NCBI GenBank assembly: GCA_937937835.1 | Contig: CALDBJ010000148.1 | Span: 1-40,007 of the forward strand | Direction of reading: 5' to 3' | DNA: 40,007 bases | DNA from: an uncultured Collinsella sp. | Lineage (GTDB): Bacteria > Actinomycetota > Coriobacteriia > Coriobacteriales > Coriobacteriaceae | Shown: positions 14,130 to 21,946 of the stretch, in pieces | Numbering within the stretch: the first letter of the stretch is position 1 | How the letters are laid out: every line of letters begins with the position of its first letter | Notes under the pieces: generated by a model | The model's input: only the letters and a program-made list of their open reading frames with translations | The model's database searches: none | What the model was told of the DNA's origin: nothing | Translations under genes and position numbers: made by a program

Positions 14130-14837
14130 ATGGCTAAGCATGGTAAGAGCTATAACGCCGCTGCCGAGAAGATCGACCGCGCCACGCTCTACACCCCCCT
14201 TCAGGCTGCCAAGCTCATCAAGGAGCTCGACACCGCCAAGTTCGACGAGACCGTCGAGGCCCACTTCCGTCTGGGCATCGATACTCGTAAGGCTGACCAG
14301 AACATCCGTGGTTCTATCTCTCTGCCCCACGGCACCGGCAAGACCGTTCGTGTTGCCGTCTTCGCCGAGGGCGAGAAGGCTCGCGAGGCCGAGGCTGCCG
14401 GCGCCGATATCATCGGTTCCGACGAGCTCGTCGCCCAGATCCAGAAGGGCGAGATCAACTTCGACGCCGCTATCGCTACGCCGAATATGATGGCCAAGGT
14501 TGGCCGCATCGGTAAGATTCTTGGTCCCCGTGGCCTCATGCCGAACCCCAAGCTCGGCACCGTTACCATGGACGTCGCCAAGATGGTCTCCGAGCTCAAG
14601 GCCGGCCGCGTTGAGTATCGCGCCGACCGCTACGGCATCTGCCACGTGCCCCTGGGCAAGAAGTCCTTCTCTGAGCAGCAGCTCGTCGAGAACTACGCTG
14701 CCCTGTACACCGAGATCCTGCGCGTCAAGCCCTCTTCTGCTAAGGGTAAGTACGTCAAGTCCATCTCCGTGTCTTCCACCATGGGCCCTGGCGTCAAGGT
14801 CGATCCCGCTGTCCAGCGTGACTTCCTGGCTGAGTAA
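14130..14837 (+). CDS. rplA: 50S ribosomal protein L1
   Basis: Forms the mobile L1 stalk of the large subunit and represses its own synthesis in many bacteria. The 235-residue protein begins AKHGKSYNAAAEKID and keeps the family block GKILGPRGLMPNPKLGTVT and the C-terminal SSTMGPGVKVD. The ATG at 14130 is preferred to 14124 for its eight-base spacing from AGGAGG. An L1-binding hairpin ends at that site, which implies translational autorepression. Confidence 0.96.
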   Translation: MAKHGKSYNAAAEKIDRATLYTPLQAAKLIKELDTAKFDETVEAHFRLGIDTRKADQNIRGSISLPHGTGKTVRVAVFAEGEKAREAEAAGADIIGSDELVAQIQKGEINFDAAIATPNMMAKVGRIGKILGPRGLMPNPKLGTVTMDVAKMVSELKAGRVEYRADRYGICHVPLGKKSFSEQQLVENYAALYTEILRVKPSSAKGKYVKSISVSSTMGPGVKVDPAVQRDFLAE

Positions 14838-14876
14838 CTAACAGTTACTGCCTGAGCAAAGCAAGCATTGCTAAAG

Positions 14877-14911
14877 AAACCCGGTTCTGCCTCGTACAGG
14901 ACCGGGTTTTT
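14877..14911 (+). terminator. Terminator after rplA
   Basis: AAACCCGGTTCTG pairs with CAGGACCGGGTTT, followed by further T residues (14909-14911). Confidence 0.9.
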
Positions 14912-14921
14912 GCTATCTCGG

Positions 14922-14968
14922 GCCAAAACCACCACAAAGGGGACAGGCACCTTTGTGGTGGTTTTGGC
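14922..14968. repeat. CCACCACAAAGG palindrome, copy 1
   Basis: The 19-base arms 14922-14940 (GCCAAAACCACCACAAAGG) and 14950-14968 are perfectly complementary around GGACAGGCA. Copy 3 (18804-18844) is its reverse complement, loop included. Confidence 0.85.
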
Positions 14969-15007
14969 ACTTTGGCGTCAATGTTATGGCATCGCAGCGA
15001 GCCGGTT

Positions 15008-15093
15008 CCAAGTGCCTCAGGTCGCCCCGAAAGAGGAGCGACGCGTACTTTGGTACGCGAGCGACGGCTTGAGGGGCGAGATGGGGTGCTTGG
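15008..15093. repeat. 86-bp palindromic element, copy B
   Basis: The reverse complement closely matches copy A (6209-6294): both end in CCAAG/CTTGG and share the core CGTCGCTCGCGTAC and GTACGCGTCGCTCCTCTTTC. Arms vary but keep pairing. It lies between the rplA terminator and the end of a minus-strand gene. Confidence 0.85.
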
Positions 15094-15123
15094 GGCCGGC
15101 ACAGCGTCAAGCCTTAAAGGTGG

Positions 15124-15834
15124 TTACCAGGGGGTTCTGGCCGTTGAGGACTCGATGGCCTCGTGGCGCTTGAGCTCGCGTCGCATGGTTTGCGAATTGA
15201 GCCAGGCTGCCTGCCATCCACGGATGGGGTAGCGCGCTTCGTCCAGCTCAAACTGCGTATAGCCGCAGGCATTGATGATCGTTGTCCCGCATGCATGCTG
15301 ACGCTCACGTTGAAAGTCGCGACCATAGCATTGGTGCACATGCCCGTGCACCATATAGTCGGGATTCCAGGACTCGAGCGCCGTGTTAAAGCATTCGAAT
15401 CCTCGATGTGGCATATCATCCAGATCGCCCACGCCGGCGGCGGGTGCATGGGTGAGCAAGATGTCGCAGCCGCCGACCATCCTCACTTTGCGGGACAGCT
15501 TGCGCATGCGCTTGGCCATCTCGCGCTCGGTGTACATGTTGGCACCATCTCGATAGCGCATGGAGCCGCCAAGCCCCGCAATGCGGACGCCGCGATACAC
15601 GTACACGGTGTCTTCGACGCAGATGCATCCACCCGGTGCATGACGTGCATAGCGGTCATCGTGGTTGCCGCGCACGTAGATGAGCGGCTTGTTGATGACG
15701 GTGACCAAAAACTCAAGATAGTCCGGGTCCAGATCGCCAGCTGACAAAATCAGGTCAACACCCTCAAAGCGTTCCTTGCGAAAGCATTCCCATAGGCATC
15801 GCTCTTCGGTATCGGCTACGGCAAGGATCTTCAT
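15124..15834 (-). CDS. Calcineurin-like metallophosphoesterase
   Basis: A 236-residue soluble metallophosphoesterase. Motifs in order: ADTEE (8-10) where the family usually has D-x-H, AGDLD (32-36), GNHDD (56-60), LLTHAPA (H129) and GHVH (164-167). The first motif thus has Glu in place of the metal-binding His, which may alter metal choice or activity. There is no signal peptide or membrane segment. The start ATG overlaps the stop of the upstream ParB-BMP gene by 4 bases (ATGA), so the two are translationally coupled. The substrate cannot be read from the sequence; nucleotides, cyclic nucleotides and phosphoproteins are all possible. Confidence 0.85.
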   Translation of the reverse strand: MKILAVADTEERCLWECFRKERFEGVDLILSAGDLDPDYLEFLVTVINKPLIYVRGNHDDRYARHAPGGCICVEDTVYVYRGVRIAGLGGSMRYRDGANMYTEREMAKRMRKLSRKVRMVGGCDILLTHAPAAGVGDLDDMPHRGFECFNTALESWNPDYMVHGHVHQCYGRDFQRERQHACGTTIINACGYTQFELDEARYPIRGWQAAWLNSQTMRRELKRHEAIESSTARTPW

Positions 15835-17747
15835 AGGGCGCGGACTTTCGGCTTATCGTTGGGCTGCGGAATGGCGCCTACCACGTTGTCGGCCAGCCAG
15901 TCCATCTCGACGATTTGCGTGCTCGGCAGCGGGGGAAAGCCCTCGATCTGCACCACGCCGTCTTGGCTATGGAGCTCGCCGCCAAATGGATTGATGGAAC
16001 CCTCGACGATGCCATTGCGGAGCAGCTGGACGAGCTTGCGCGTCTGATAGGGCAGGCCCGGAGCGTAGCGAATGTCGATAACACCCGAGCTCATGCCATA
16101 CCAGTAGTTGACGGCGCGAACCTGGCTGTCGTCACTGGTCTCATCCCAGGTGCCATGCAGCAGGCTTCGCACGATAAGCTCGTAGTATCGACCCCAGTTC
16201 CATACCGGCATGGCGATGCCAACGACCTTCCCATCGACCAGGCGGTGAAGTCCGTAGGCCGTGGGGTCTTCGAGCGACTTTGACATGTCGGCGCCGGTCA
16301 TGACGCTCACGCCTTCGCGGCACATTGCCTCGGCAAGACCGCCGGCGGGCACATCGCCCCAGGTGAGGATTACCTGCGCGCGAGGGTCGAGCAACGAGGC
16401 GCCGATGGCAAAGGCGTTGATCTCGCTAAGTGCGCCCGACGCAAAGACCGACGCGTGGTAGCCAATGCGGTGGTTGTCCGCCATGCTGGCGGCAAGGGCG
16501 CCCAGGAGGAACTTGGCCTCGTACATCTTTCCAAAATACGAGCGCACGCTTTGGTGGGGAAGGCCGATAGAGCAGTTGAGGAATCGCACCTGGGGATACT
16601 CAACGGCAGCCCTGAGCGTATATTCCATCAGGCGGTGCGAGGTCGAGAAGATGACGTTCGCCCCGTGCTTGACGGCGGTCTCCACGGCGGCGTAGAACGC
16701 GTCCGGATCGTGGCGGTCCTCGAACGCCTCGGTGCGCACGATACCGCCAAAGTGCTCATCGAGATACTGACGCCCTTGGTCGTGCAGGCTGTCCCAGCTC
16801 GACGTCGCACAGGGGAACTCATGGATAAAGGCGATGCGCAGGGGGTTGGCCGCCGAATAGACGGTCTTGCCCATAAAGAAGTTGAGCACACCGGAAGTGG
16901 ACTTGGCGGGCGTCTCCTCCTCGTCGACGCTCGGTGCTTCGACGAGATTGACCTTGTCCTCGTCATTTTTGCCGGCGATGACCAGCTCGCGCCAGATCTT
17001 GCACAGGCGGTTTACGACGATATCCGTCGGCGTATCCAGCAGGCGGTCCTGGTTGTACACATTGAGGTAGACGAGCATGGCATCGGCGGGCGTAATGTCC
17101 AGATGGTCGCCGCCCGCGCGAAGGTAGGCGCGCTTAAAGAGTAGGAAGGTGTGGCGCAGGTAATCGACCTTTTTCTGTGGCCACTTTTCGACAAGGTTTT
17201 GACCGAGCATCTTGGTGAGCGTTTCGTAGCTTCCCTCACGCGAGAACTCGATCTCGTATAGGGGGCAGACGCGCCAAAACGCGCAGAACTCGCCGTACAG
17301 GCGGCTTTCGACGGAATCCCATGTGCCGGGGTAGAGACGGGTGACCTTGGCCGAAACCGTCGGGGCGTCCAGGAATTTGAGGACGCTGACGCGCTTGTTG
17401 CCCTCCTGGACGTAAAACCGATGCATGAACTCGGTGACGATGATGGGGTCGCGATAGCCCTCGGTCACCTGGATGTCGTAGAGGTTGGACCACTTGCGGG
17501 CGAACTCGGTGTTAAATGGCAACAGGGGCATAAAGTTGCACGAAAAGGCAGACTGACGGCCCTTGGTAACCGCGCCGACGACCATTTCGAGCGGAATGTC
17601 CCTTAGGCCGACGTTCTCTCGCTGACCTAAGGGGAGCTGGGCGACGAGGCTATCGAGGTCCGTAAGGTACGGGTGCTCGCTTTGGCTGATGGCGCGACGG
17701 CGTCCCTGCTCGCCGCGCTTGCGTGCTTGACGATAGGCCTCTTCCAT
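15831..17747 (-). CDS. ParB-like domain fused to BMP/PnrA-type binding domain
   Basis: A 638-residue protein without signal peptide or membrane helix. Residues about 45-140 resemble a ParB/Srx-fold domain: a Pro-Ile-Ile-Val strand (GYRDPIIVTEFMHRFYV) and then EGNKRVSVLKFL, which matches the G-x-x-R box of ParB. A helical middle section (140-290) follows. From about 300 to 600 it resembles the basic membrane protein family (PF02608: IAFIHEF ... GANVIFSTSHRLMEYTLRAA ... AKFLLGALAASM ... GALSEINAFAIGA). That family binds nucleosides but is normally a secreted lipoprotein; here it must be cytosolic. AAGGGAG precedes the ATG. A coupled metallophosphoesterase follows. A nucleoside-sensing regulator is a guess, not shown. 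Confidence 0.7.
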   Translation of the reverse strand: MEEAYRQARKRGEQGRRRAISQSEHPYLTDLDSLVAQLPLGQRENVGLRDIPLEMVVGAVTKGRQSAFSCNFMPLLPFNTEFARKWSNLYDIQVTEGYRDPIIVTEFMHRFYVQEGNKRVSVLKFLDAPTVSAKVTRLYPGTWDSVESRLYGEFCAFWRVCPLYEIEFSREGSYETLTKMLGQNLVEKWPQKKVDYLRHTFLLFKRAYLRAGGDHLDITPADAMLVYLNVYNQDRLLDTPTDIVVNRLCKIWRELVIAGKNDEDKVNLVEAPSVDEEETPAKSTSGVLNFFMGKTVYSAANPLRIAFIHEFPCATSSWDSLHDQGRQYLDEHFGGIVRTEAFEDRHDPDAFYAAVETAVKHGANVIFSTSHRLMEYTLRAAVEYPQVRFLNCSIGLPHQSVRSYFGKMYEAKFLLGALAASMADNHRIGYHASVFASGALSEINAFAIGASLLDPRAQVILTWGDVPAGGLAEAMCREGVSVMTGADMSKSLEDPTAYGLHRLVDGKVVGIAMPVWNWGRYYELIVRSLLHGTWDETSDDSQVRAVNYWYGMSSGVIDIRYAPGLPYQTRKLVQLLRNGIVEGSINPFGGELHSQDGVVQIEGFPPLPSTQIVEMDWLADNVVGAIPQPNDKPKVRAL

Positions 17748-17774
17748 GGTGTTGCTCCCTTAGTCGTTTAAACA

Positions 17775-17804
17775 ACTATATGAACCATGGTACCACGAAT
17801 GAAA
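17775..17804 (-). promoter_or_regulatory. Possible promoter of the ParB-BMP operon
   Basis: On the minus strand TATAGT (17780-17775) lies 18 bases after TTTCAT, about 30 bases before the start codon. The -35 match is weak and touches palindrome copy 2. Confidence 0.35.
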
Positions 17805-17835
17805 ACCACCACAAAGGTGCCTTTGTGGTGGTTTT
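17802..17835. repeat. CCACCACAAAGG palindrome, copy 2 (short loop)
   Basis: AAAACCACCACAAAGG and CCTTTGTGGTGGTTTT flank only TG. The loop of copies 1 and 3 is mostly deleted. The element supplies the last bases of the mscS stop codon (17834-17836). Confidence 0.85.
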
Positions 17836-18601
17836 AGGCGATGATGGGGGCGATGGCGCGGATGCAGGCGTCGGCTGCCGTGAAAGTGGTGCTGTCGTCG
17901 CTGACGATAAAGATGATCTTGCCCTTGATGCCAAAGTCGCCGATTTCGCTAAAGAGCACGTAGGGCTCCTTGTCAAAGCCCGAGATGGGAAGCACGGCGG
18001 CCTTGGTGGCGTCGGTGAGCTCATCTGCCAACGCGTCCAGTGAAGCCCACTTGGACGTGTCCTTGACCGCGACGGGGACGGCTACGCGCCCAAAGGGCAT
18101 CAAATGCACGAGCGTGTTCTTGGAGATGTTGGAGTTGGGGACGATGATGGTCTGCCCGCAGGCGTCCTCGATGGTCGTATGGCGCCAAGTGATGTCTTGG
18201 ACCACGCCCGACACGCCGCCGACCTCGATATTGTCGCCGGGCTTGATGATGCCCATAAAGGTCACCTGCATGCCGCCGATAAGGTTTGACAGCGTGTCCT
18301 GAAAGCCGAGCGAGATGGCGATGCCGCCGACGCCAAGAGCGGCAACGAGGGCGTTTGCGTTAATGCCAAAGCAGTTGTCGAGGATAAAACTGCCGCCGAT
18401 CGTCCATATGACGGCGCGCGCGATGTTGATGAAGATGCTGGATGAAGGGAGTGGGTTATCGTCGCGGTTAAGCAGGTGGCGCAGGGTCTTGGACGCGACC
18501 TTGGCGGCAACGGCGGTGCCGATAGCCAAGATACCTGCCCAGATGATGTTGTGGACCCATCGTTGTGCAAAGAAATGAAGAATTGGCTCAAACAATTCCA
18601 T
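17834..18601 (-). CDS. Small-conductance mechanosensitive channel, MscS family
   Basis: Inner-membrane channel that opens on membrane tension and releases solutes during osmotic downshock. The 255-residue protein has hydrophobic helices at about 12-35 and 55-78. The pore helix and the family core follow (LGVGGIAISLGFQDTLSNLIGG), then the beta domain PGDNIEVGGVSGVVQDI and IIVPNSNISKN. The ATG at 18601 has GAGGAGG 8 bases upstream; an earlier ATG at 18619 would include that site in the coding region. The stop codon lies in a palindromic repeat, which may have replaced a few terminal bases. Confidence 0.9.
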   Translation of the reverse strand: MELFEPILHFFAQRWVHNIIWAGILAIGTAVAAKVASKTLRHLLNRDDNPLPSSSIFINIARAVIWTIGGSFILDNCFGINANALVAALGVGGIAISLGFQDTLSNLIGGMQVTFMGIIKPGDNIEVGGVSGVVQDITWRHTTIEDACGQTIIVPNSNISKNTLVHLMPFGRVAVPVAVKDTSKWASLDALADELTDATKAAVLPISGFDKEPYVLFSEIGDFGIKGKIIFIVSDDSTTFTAADACIRAIAPIIA

Positions 18602-18615
18602 GTTGGGAAACCTCC

Positions 18616-18780
18616 TCATGATCGTTCAACCATGATACCCACCAAGAAGCCCGTCCGATCAAATTCGGACGGGCCGATAACTTGAGATGGGGTGGCCGCG
18701 GTGGCGTAAGCTGGGGCGCCGGCGAGCGCGCCGGCAAACAACGCAGTGGCTAACGCAAGGCGGGGGAGGAGTCTTCTCAT
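18616..18780 (-). CDS. Small secreted protein or remnant, 54 residues
   Basis: Not recognised. It has a good signal peptide: RR near the start, a hydrophobic run LALATALFAGALAGA, and AYA as a possible cleavage site, leaving a mature part of only about 30 residues (TPSQVIGPSEFDRTGFLV...). The ATG at 18780 has AAGGAAA seven bases upstream. Its TGA stop lies just before the mscS ribosome binding site, so translation could be coupled. The short mature part could also mean a truncated larger secreted protein. Confidence 0.45.
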   Translation of the reverse strand: MRRLLPRLALATALFAGALAGAPAYATAATPSQVIGPSEFDRTGFLVGIMVERS

Positions 18781-18803
18781 GGCAGTTTCCTTAGTCCTTA
18801 ACA

Positions 18804-18844
18804 AAAACCACCACAAAGGTGCCTGTCCCCTTTGTGGTGGTTTT
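18804..18844. repeat. CCACCACAAAGG palindrome, copy 3, with a degenerate half beside it
   Basis: AAAACCACCACAAAGG (18804-18819) and CCTTTGTGGTGGTTTT (18829-18844) flank TGCCTGTCC. The next bases, AACCTGTCCCTCTTTGGCGG (18869-18888), look like a decayed half of the same element reaching the end of the ABC ATPase gene. Confidence 0.85.
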
Positions 18845-18891
18845 CTAGGTCGTTAGCTCAGCAAAATAAACCTGTCCCTCTTTGGCGGGTT

Positions 18892-19686
18892 TTAGCTCAG
18901 CAGCATGCGGTCGTTGGCGAGCTCGCCGCCCGAGACCTCCTCGAATTTCTGCAGCAGGTCGGCCACGGTGAGCGACTTCTTCTCGTCGCCTGCCACGTCG
19001 TAGATCACGTGGCCCTCGTGCATCATGATCAGACGGTTGCCCAGGCGGATGGCGTCGTTCATGTTGTGCGTGACCATGAGCGTGGTCAGGTGGTTCTCGT
19101 CGACAATCTCCTCGGTCAGGTTGAGCACCTTAGAAGCCGTCTTGGGGTCGAGGGCCGCGGTGTGCTCGTCGAGCAGCAGCAGGCGCGGCTTGGTGAGCGT
19201 GGCCATCAGCAGGGTGAGCGCCTGGCGCTGACCGCCCGAGAGCAGGCCGACCTTGGCGTTGAGGCGCGTGTCCAGACCAAGGTCCAGGCGCTTGAGCAGC
19301 TCAACGTATTCGTCCTTCTCGGCCTTGGTGACGCCCCACGAAAGACCGCGACGCTGGCCGCGGCGCTTGGCGAGAGCCAGATTCTCGGCAATCTGCATGT
19401 CGGCTGCGGTGCCGCGCATGGGGTCCTGGAACACGCGGCCCAGGTACTTGGCACGCTGCGATTCGCTCAGACGCGAGATATCGGTGCCGTCGAGCTCGAT
19501 AACACCCGAATCGAGCGGATACACGCCGGCGATCATGTTGAGCAGCGTGGACTTGCCGGCGCCGTTGCCGCCAATCACGGTTACAAAGTCGCCGTCGTTA
19601 AGGGTGAGGTCGACGCCGGTGAGTGCGCGCTTCTCGGTGACGGTGCCCTTGTTAAAGGTCTTTTTGACGTGCGAGAGCTTAAGCAT
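18892..19686 (-). CDS. ABC transporter ATP-binding protein
   Basis: A 264-residue ATPase that powers the importer encoded just upstream. Walker A is GGNGAGKST, the Q-loop VFQDPMRG, the signature LLSGGQRQALTLLMA, Walker B LLLLDEHTAALD, and the switch His follows in VTHNMNDAI. The ATG at 19686 overlaps the permease stop by 8 bases, so the two are coupled. The order binding protein, permease, ATPase and the PF04392-type partner match the predicted amino-acid importers of the TrpXYZ group. The ligand here is not known. Confidence 0.9.
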   Translation of the reverse strand: MLKLSHVKKTFNKGTVTEKRALTGVDLTLNDGDFVTVIGGNGAGKSTLLNMIAGVYPLDSGVIELDGTDISRLSESQRAKYLGRVFQDPMRGTAADMQIAENLALAKRRGQRRGLSWGVTKAEKDEYVELLKRLDLGLDTRLNAKVGLLSGGQRQALTLLMATLTKPRLLLLDEHTAALDPKTASKVLNLTEEIVDENHLTTLMVTHNMNDAIRLGNRLIMMHEGHVIYDVAGDEKKSLTVADLLQKFEEVSGGELANDRMLLS

Positions 19687-20602
19687 CTGCCTCATCCCCC
19701 TTCGTGTAGGAGCTGCGGAGCTTATAGCGCTCCCAAACCACGGGCACGCACAGGGCCACGGCAACGATCACGGCGGAGAGCAGCTTCATGTCGTTGGCGT
19801 CCATGCCCAGCTGCAGCACGATGGCGCGAATGAGGAAGTACACCACGGAGCCAAAGACGGCAGAGGCAAGACGGACGCTAAACTGAGTCAGACCGCCGGG
19901 CAGCAGGCGGCCGAGCACCTCGCCGATGACGATAGCAGCAAGACCGATAACGATGGCGCCGGTGCCCATACCGATATCGGCATACTTCTGGCTCTGGCAG
20001 ATGAGCGCGCCCGAAAGGCCGATAAGGGCGTTGGAGAGCACGAGGGCGATCATCTTGGTGGAGTTGGTGTTGACGCCCAGGGCGCGGATCATGTACTCGT
20101 TGTTGCCGGTGGCGCGCAGCGCCGAACCGATCTCGGTGCCAAAGAACCAGTACAGGATGGCGACGATGGCCACGGCCAGTACAATGCCCAGGATGATGGC
20201 AACGGTGGACTGCGGCAGGCCCGTCATGTTGCTGACGGACGAGAAGATGGTGCCCTTGGCCAGGATGGGCGTGTTGGACTTGCCCATGATGCGCAGGTTG
20301 ATGGACCACAGACTGATCTGCGTAAGGATTCCGGCGAGGATCGCGGGAATCTCAAAAACGGTGGTCAAGATGCCCGTGACAGCGCCCGCGATGGCGCCGG
20401 CGCACATGCCAGCCAGTACGGCGAGCAAGGGGTCGACGTTATTGTTGACGATGAGCACGGCGCAAACACAGCCGCCGAGGGCAAAGCTGCCGTCGCAGGT
20501 CATATCGGGGATGTCGAGCAGGCGGAACGTGATAAACACGCCGAGCACCATGATGCCCCAGAGGACGCCCTGCGAAACGGCGCCCTGCAATGCAATGAGC
20601 AT
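19679..20602 (-). CDS. ABC transporter permease (BPD_transp_2 type)
   Basis: A 307-residue membrane protein with about eight to nine hydrophobic helices, of the LivH/RbsC-like permease family. It keeps the early block TFRLLDIPDMTCDGSFALGG, typical of permeases paired with PF04392 binding proteins. AGGAGG lies 8 bases before the ATG. A gap of about 200 bases with a GC-rich hairpin separates it from the binding-protein gene upstream. Confidence 0.9.
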   Translation of the reverse strand: MLIALQGAVSQGVLWGIMVLGVFITFRLLDIPDMTCDGSFALGGCVCAVLIVNNNVDPLLAVLAGMCAGAIAGAVTGILTTVFEIPAILAGILTQISLWSINLRIMGKSNTPILAKGTIFSSVSNMTGLPQSTVAIILGIVLAVAIVAILYWFFGTEIGSALRATGNNEYMIRALGVNTNSTKMIALVLSNALIGLSGALICQSQKYADIGMGTGAIVIGLAAIVIGEVLGRLLPGGLTQFSVRLASAVFGSVVYFLIRAIVLQLGMDANDMKLLSAVIVAVALCVPVVWERYKLRSSYTKGDEADA

Positions 20603-20706
20603 GCTTCATACCTCCTAGGATAGGGTGGACACGTGATTTTCCATAATAGCGGTAACAATGCATAAAAGAGCTGCGGACGGATGTTTTGTTTTACCTGAAA
20701 CAAGCA

Positions 20707-20735
20707 GGGCGGACGCCGGTCTACGACGTCCGCCC
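20707..20735. other. Hairpin between binding-protein and permease genes
   Basis: GGGCGGACG and CGTCCGCCC pair around 11 bases. No T tract follows on the minus strand. It may protect the upstream mRNA end so that more binding protein is made, as is common in importer operons. Confidence 0.5.
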
Positions 20736-20806
20736 CTGTGGCTCAGATATTGAATAACGCGGCTATGGCACGAGCGCGGGCTCTAGATGCATTGCCGCGC
20801 ATGACG

Positions 20807-21787
20807 CTACGCGTCCAGAGCGGAAAGGTCGATACCCAGGGCCTCGGCCATTTCGTCGTTCTTGACGACGACCAGGTCCTTGCTCGAGAGATGCTTGATC
20901 GGCATATCCTCGGGCTTGGCCTCGCCCTTCAAGATCTTGACGGCCATCTCGCCTGCGGTGTAGCCCAGGTCCTCGTAGTTGATGGAGAGGGTGAACACGC
21001 CGCCGGCCTTGCACATGCCCTCCTCGCCGGTAACGAAGGGGAGCTTGTTCTCCTTGCAAATCTGGCCGACCTGCGAAGCGCCCGCGGCGATGGTGTTGTC
21101 GGTGGGGGAGTGCAGCGCGTCGACCTTGCCCACGGCGGACTCGACGACGGACTGGATCTCGTTGGAGCTCGAGACGGTGAAGTCGGTGTACTCGAGGCCC
21201 AGCTTGTCGAGCTCCTTCTTGGCGGCCTTGATCTGGACGTCGGAGTTGGACTCGGCGGTGCAGTAGAGCAGGCCGACCTTCTTAACGTCGGGCAGGACCT
21301 TCTGCATCATCTCGAGCTGCTCGGCGACCGGGGTGAGGTCGGAAGCGCCCGTGACGTTGGTGCCGGGTTTGTCGTTGTCCTGGACCAGGCCGGAAGCGGC
21401 GTAGTCGGTGATGGCACAGCCAACGATGGGGATATCGGCGGTGGCGCCGGCGGCAGCCTGCGCGGCGGGCGTAGCGATGGCATAGATCAGGTTGACGCCG
21501 TCGCCTACGAACTTGTCGGCAATGGACTTACACGTGGACTGGTCGTTCTGGGCGTTCTTCTGGTCGATCTTGACCTTGAGACCGCTCTTCTTGATGGCCT
21601 TGACGAAGCCGTCGTTGGCGGCATCGAGCGCGGAGTGCTCGGTGAGCTGCAGAACGCCGATGGTGTAGTCGGAACCGGCGGCAGCGGAGCCGGAACCAGA
21701 GTTGCCGCCGCATCCGGCGAGCGGAGCGAGCGCGAGCAGGCCAGCGGAGACAAGAAGGCTCCTGCGGCTGATGGTGATGTCCTTCAT
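20807..21787 (-). CDS. ABC transporter substrate-binding lipoprotein (PF04392 type)
   Basis: A 326-residue lipoprotein that captures the ligand outside the membrane. The N-terminus has SRRSLLVSAG, a hydrophobic run and the lipobox LAGC, followed by a Gly/Ser linker. The two-lobed fold of the ABC_sub_bind family follows, with YTIGVLQLTEH, NLIYAIATPAAQAA, DIPIVGCAITDYAASG and VKKVGLLYCTAESNS. Known relatives bind aromatic amino acids or remain uncharacterised, so tryptophan or tyrosine is possible but unproven. The paired Arg could direct Tat export, though ordinary Sec lipoproteins can look alike. Confidence 0.9.
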   Translation of the reverse strand: MKDITISRRSLLVSAGLLALAPLAGCGGNSGSGSAAAGSDYTIGVLQLTEHSALDAANDGFVKAIKKSGLKVKIDQKNAQNDQSTCKSIADKFVGDGVNLIYAIATPAAQAAAGATADIPIVGCAITDYAASGLVQDNDKPGTNVTGASDLTPVAEQLEMMQKVLPDVKKVGLLYCTAESNSDVQIKAAKKELDKLGLEYTDFTVSSSNEIQSVVESAVGKVDALHSPTDNTIAAGASQVGQICKENKLPFVTGEEGMCKAGGVFTLSINYEDLGYTAGEMAVKILKGEAKPEDMPIKHLSSKDLVVVKNDEMAEALGIDLSALDA

Positions 21788-21847
21788 ATCATTACCCCCA
21801 GTATAAAAATGGCTGGAAACACTGCACTAGGAAAAAGTGCAAGTGGG

Positions 21848-21878
21848 ACTATAGTAACGCCGATGTCCATTTTTACAA
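21848..21878 (-). promoter_or_regulatory. Possible promoter of the ABC operon
   Basis: On the minus strand TTGTAA (21878-21873) and TATAGT (21853-21848) are 19 bases apart, about 60 bases before the lipoprotein start. A small GCAC/GTGC hairpin follows. Confidence 0.35.
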
Positions 21879-21946
21879 TAACCTGGCGGGTTTTTTAATA
21901 CTGAACTGGATGGGCGGTGCTGAGGAACGACGGACGGTAACGGGGC

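Noticed and set aside
12540..14645. 701-codon minus-strand frame across secE, nusG, rplK and rplA
   Set aside because: It runs opposite four certain genes and is explained by their codon bias.
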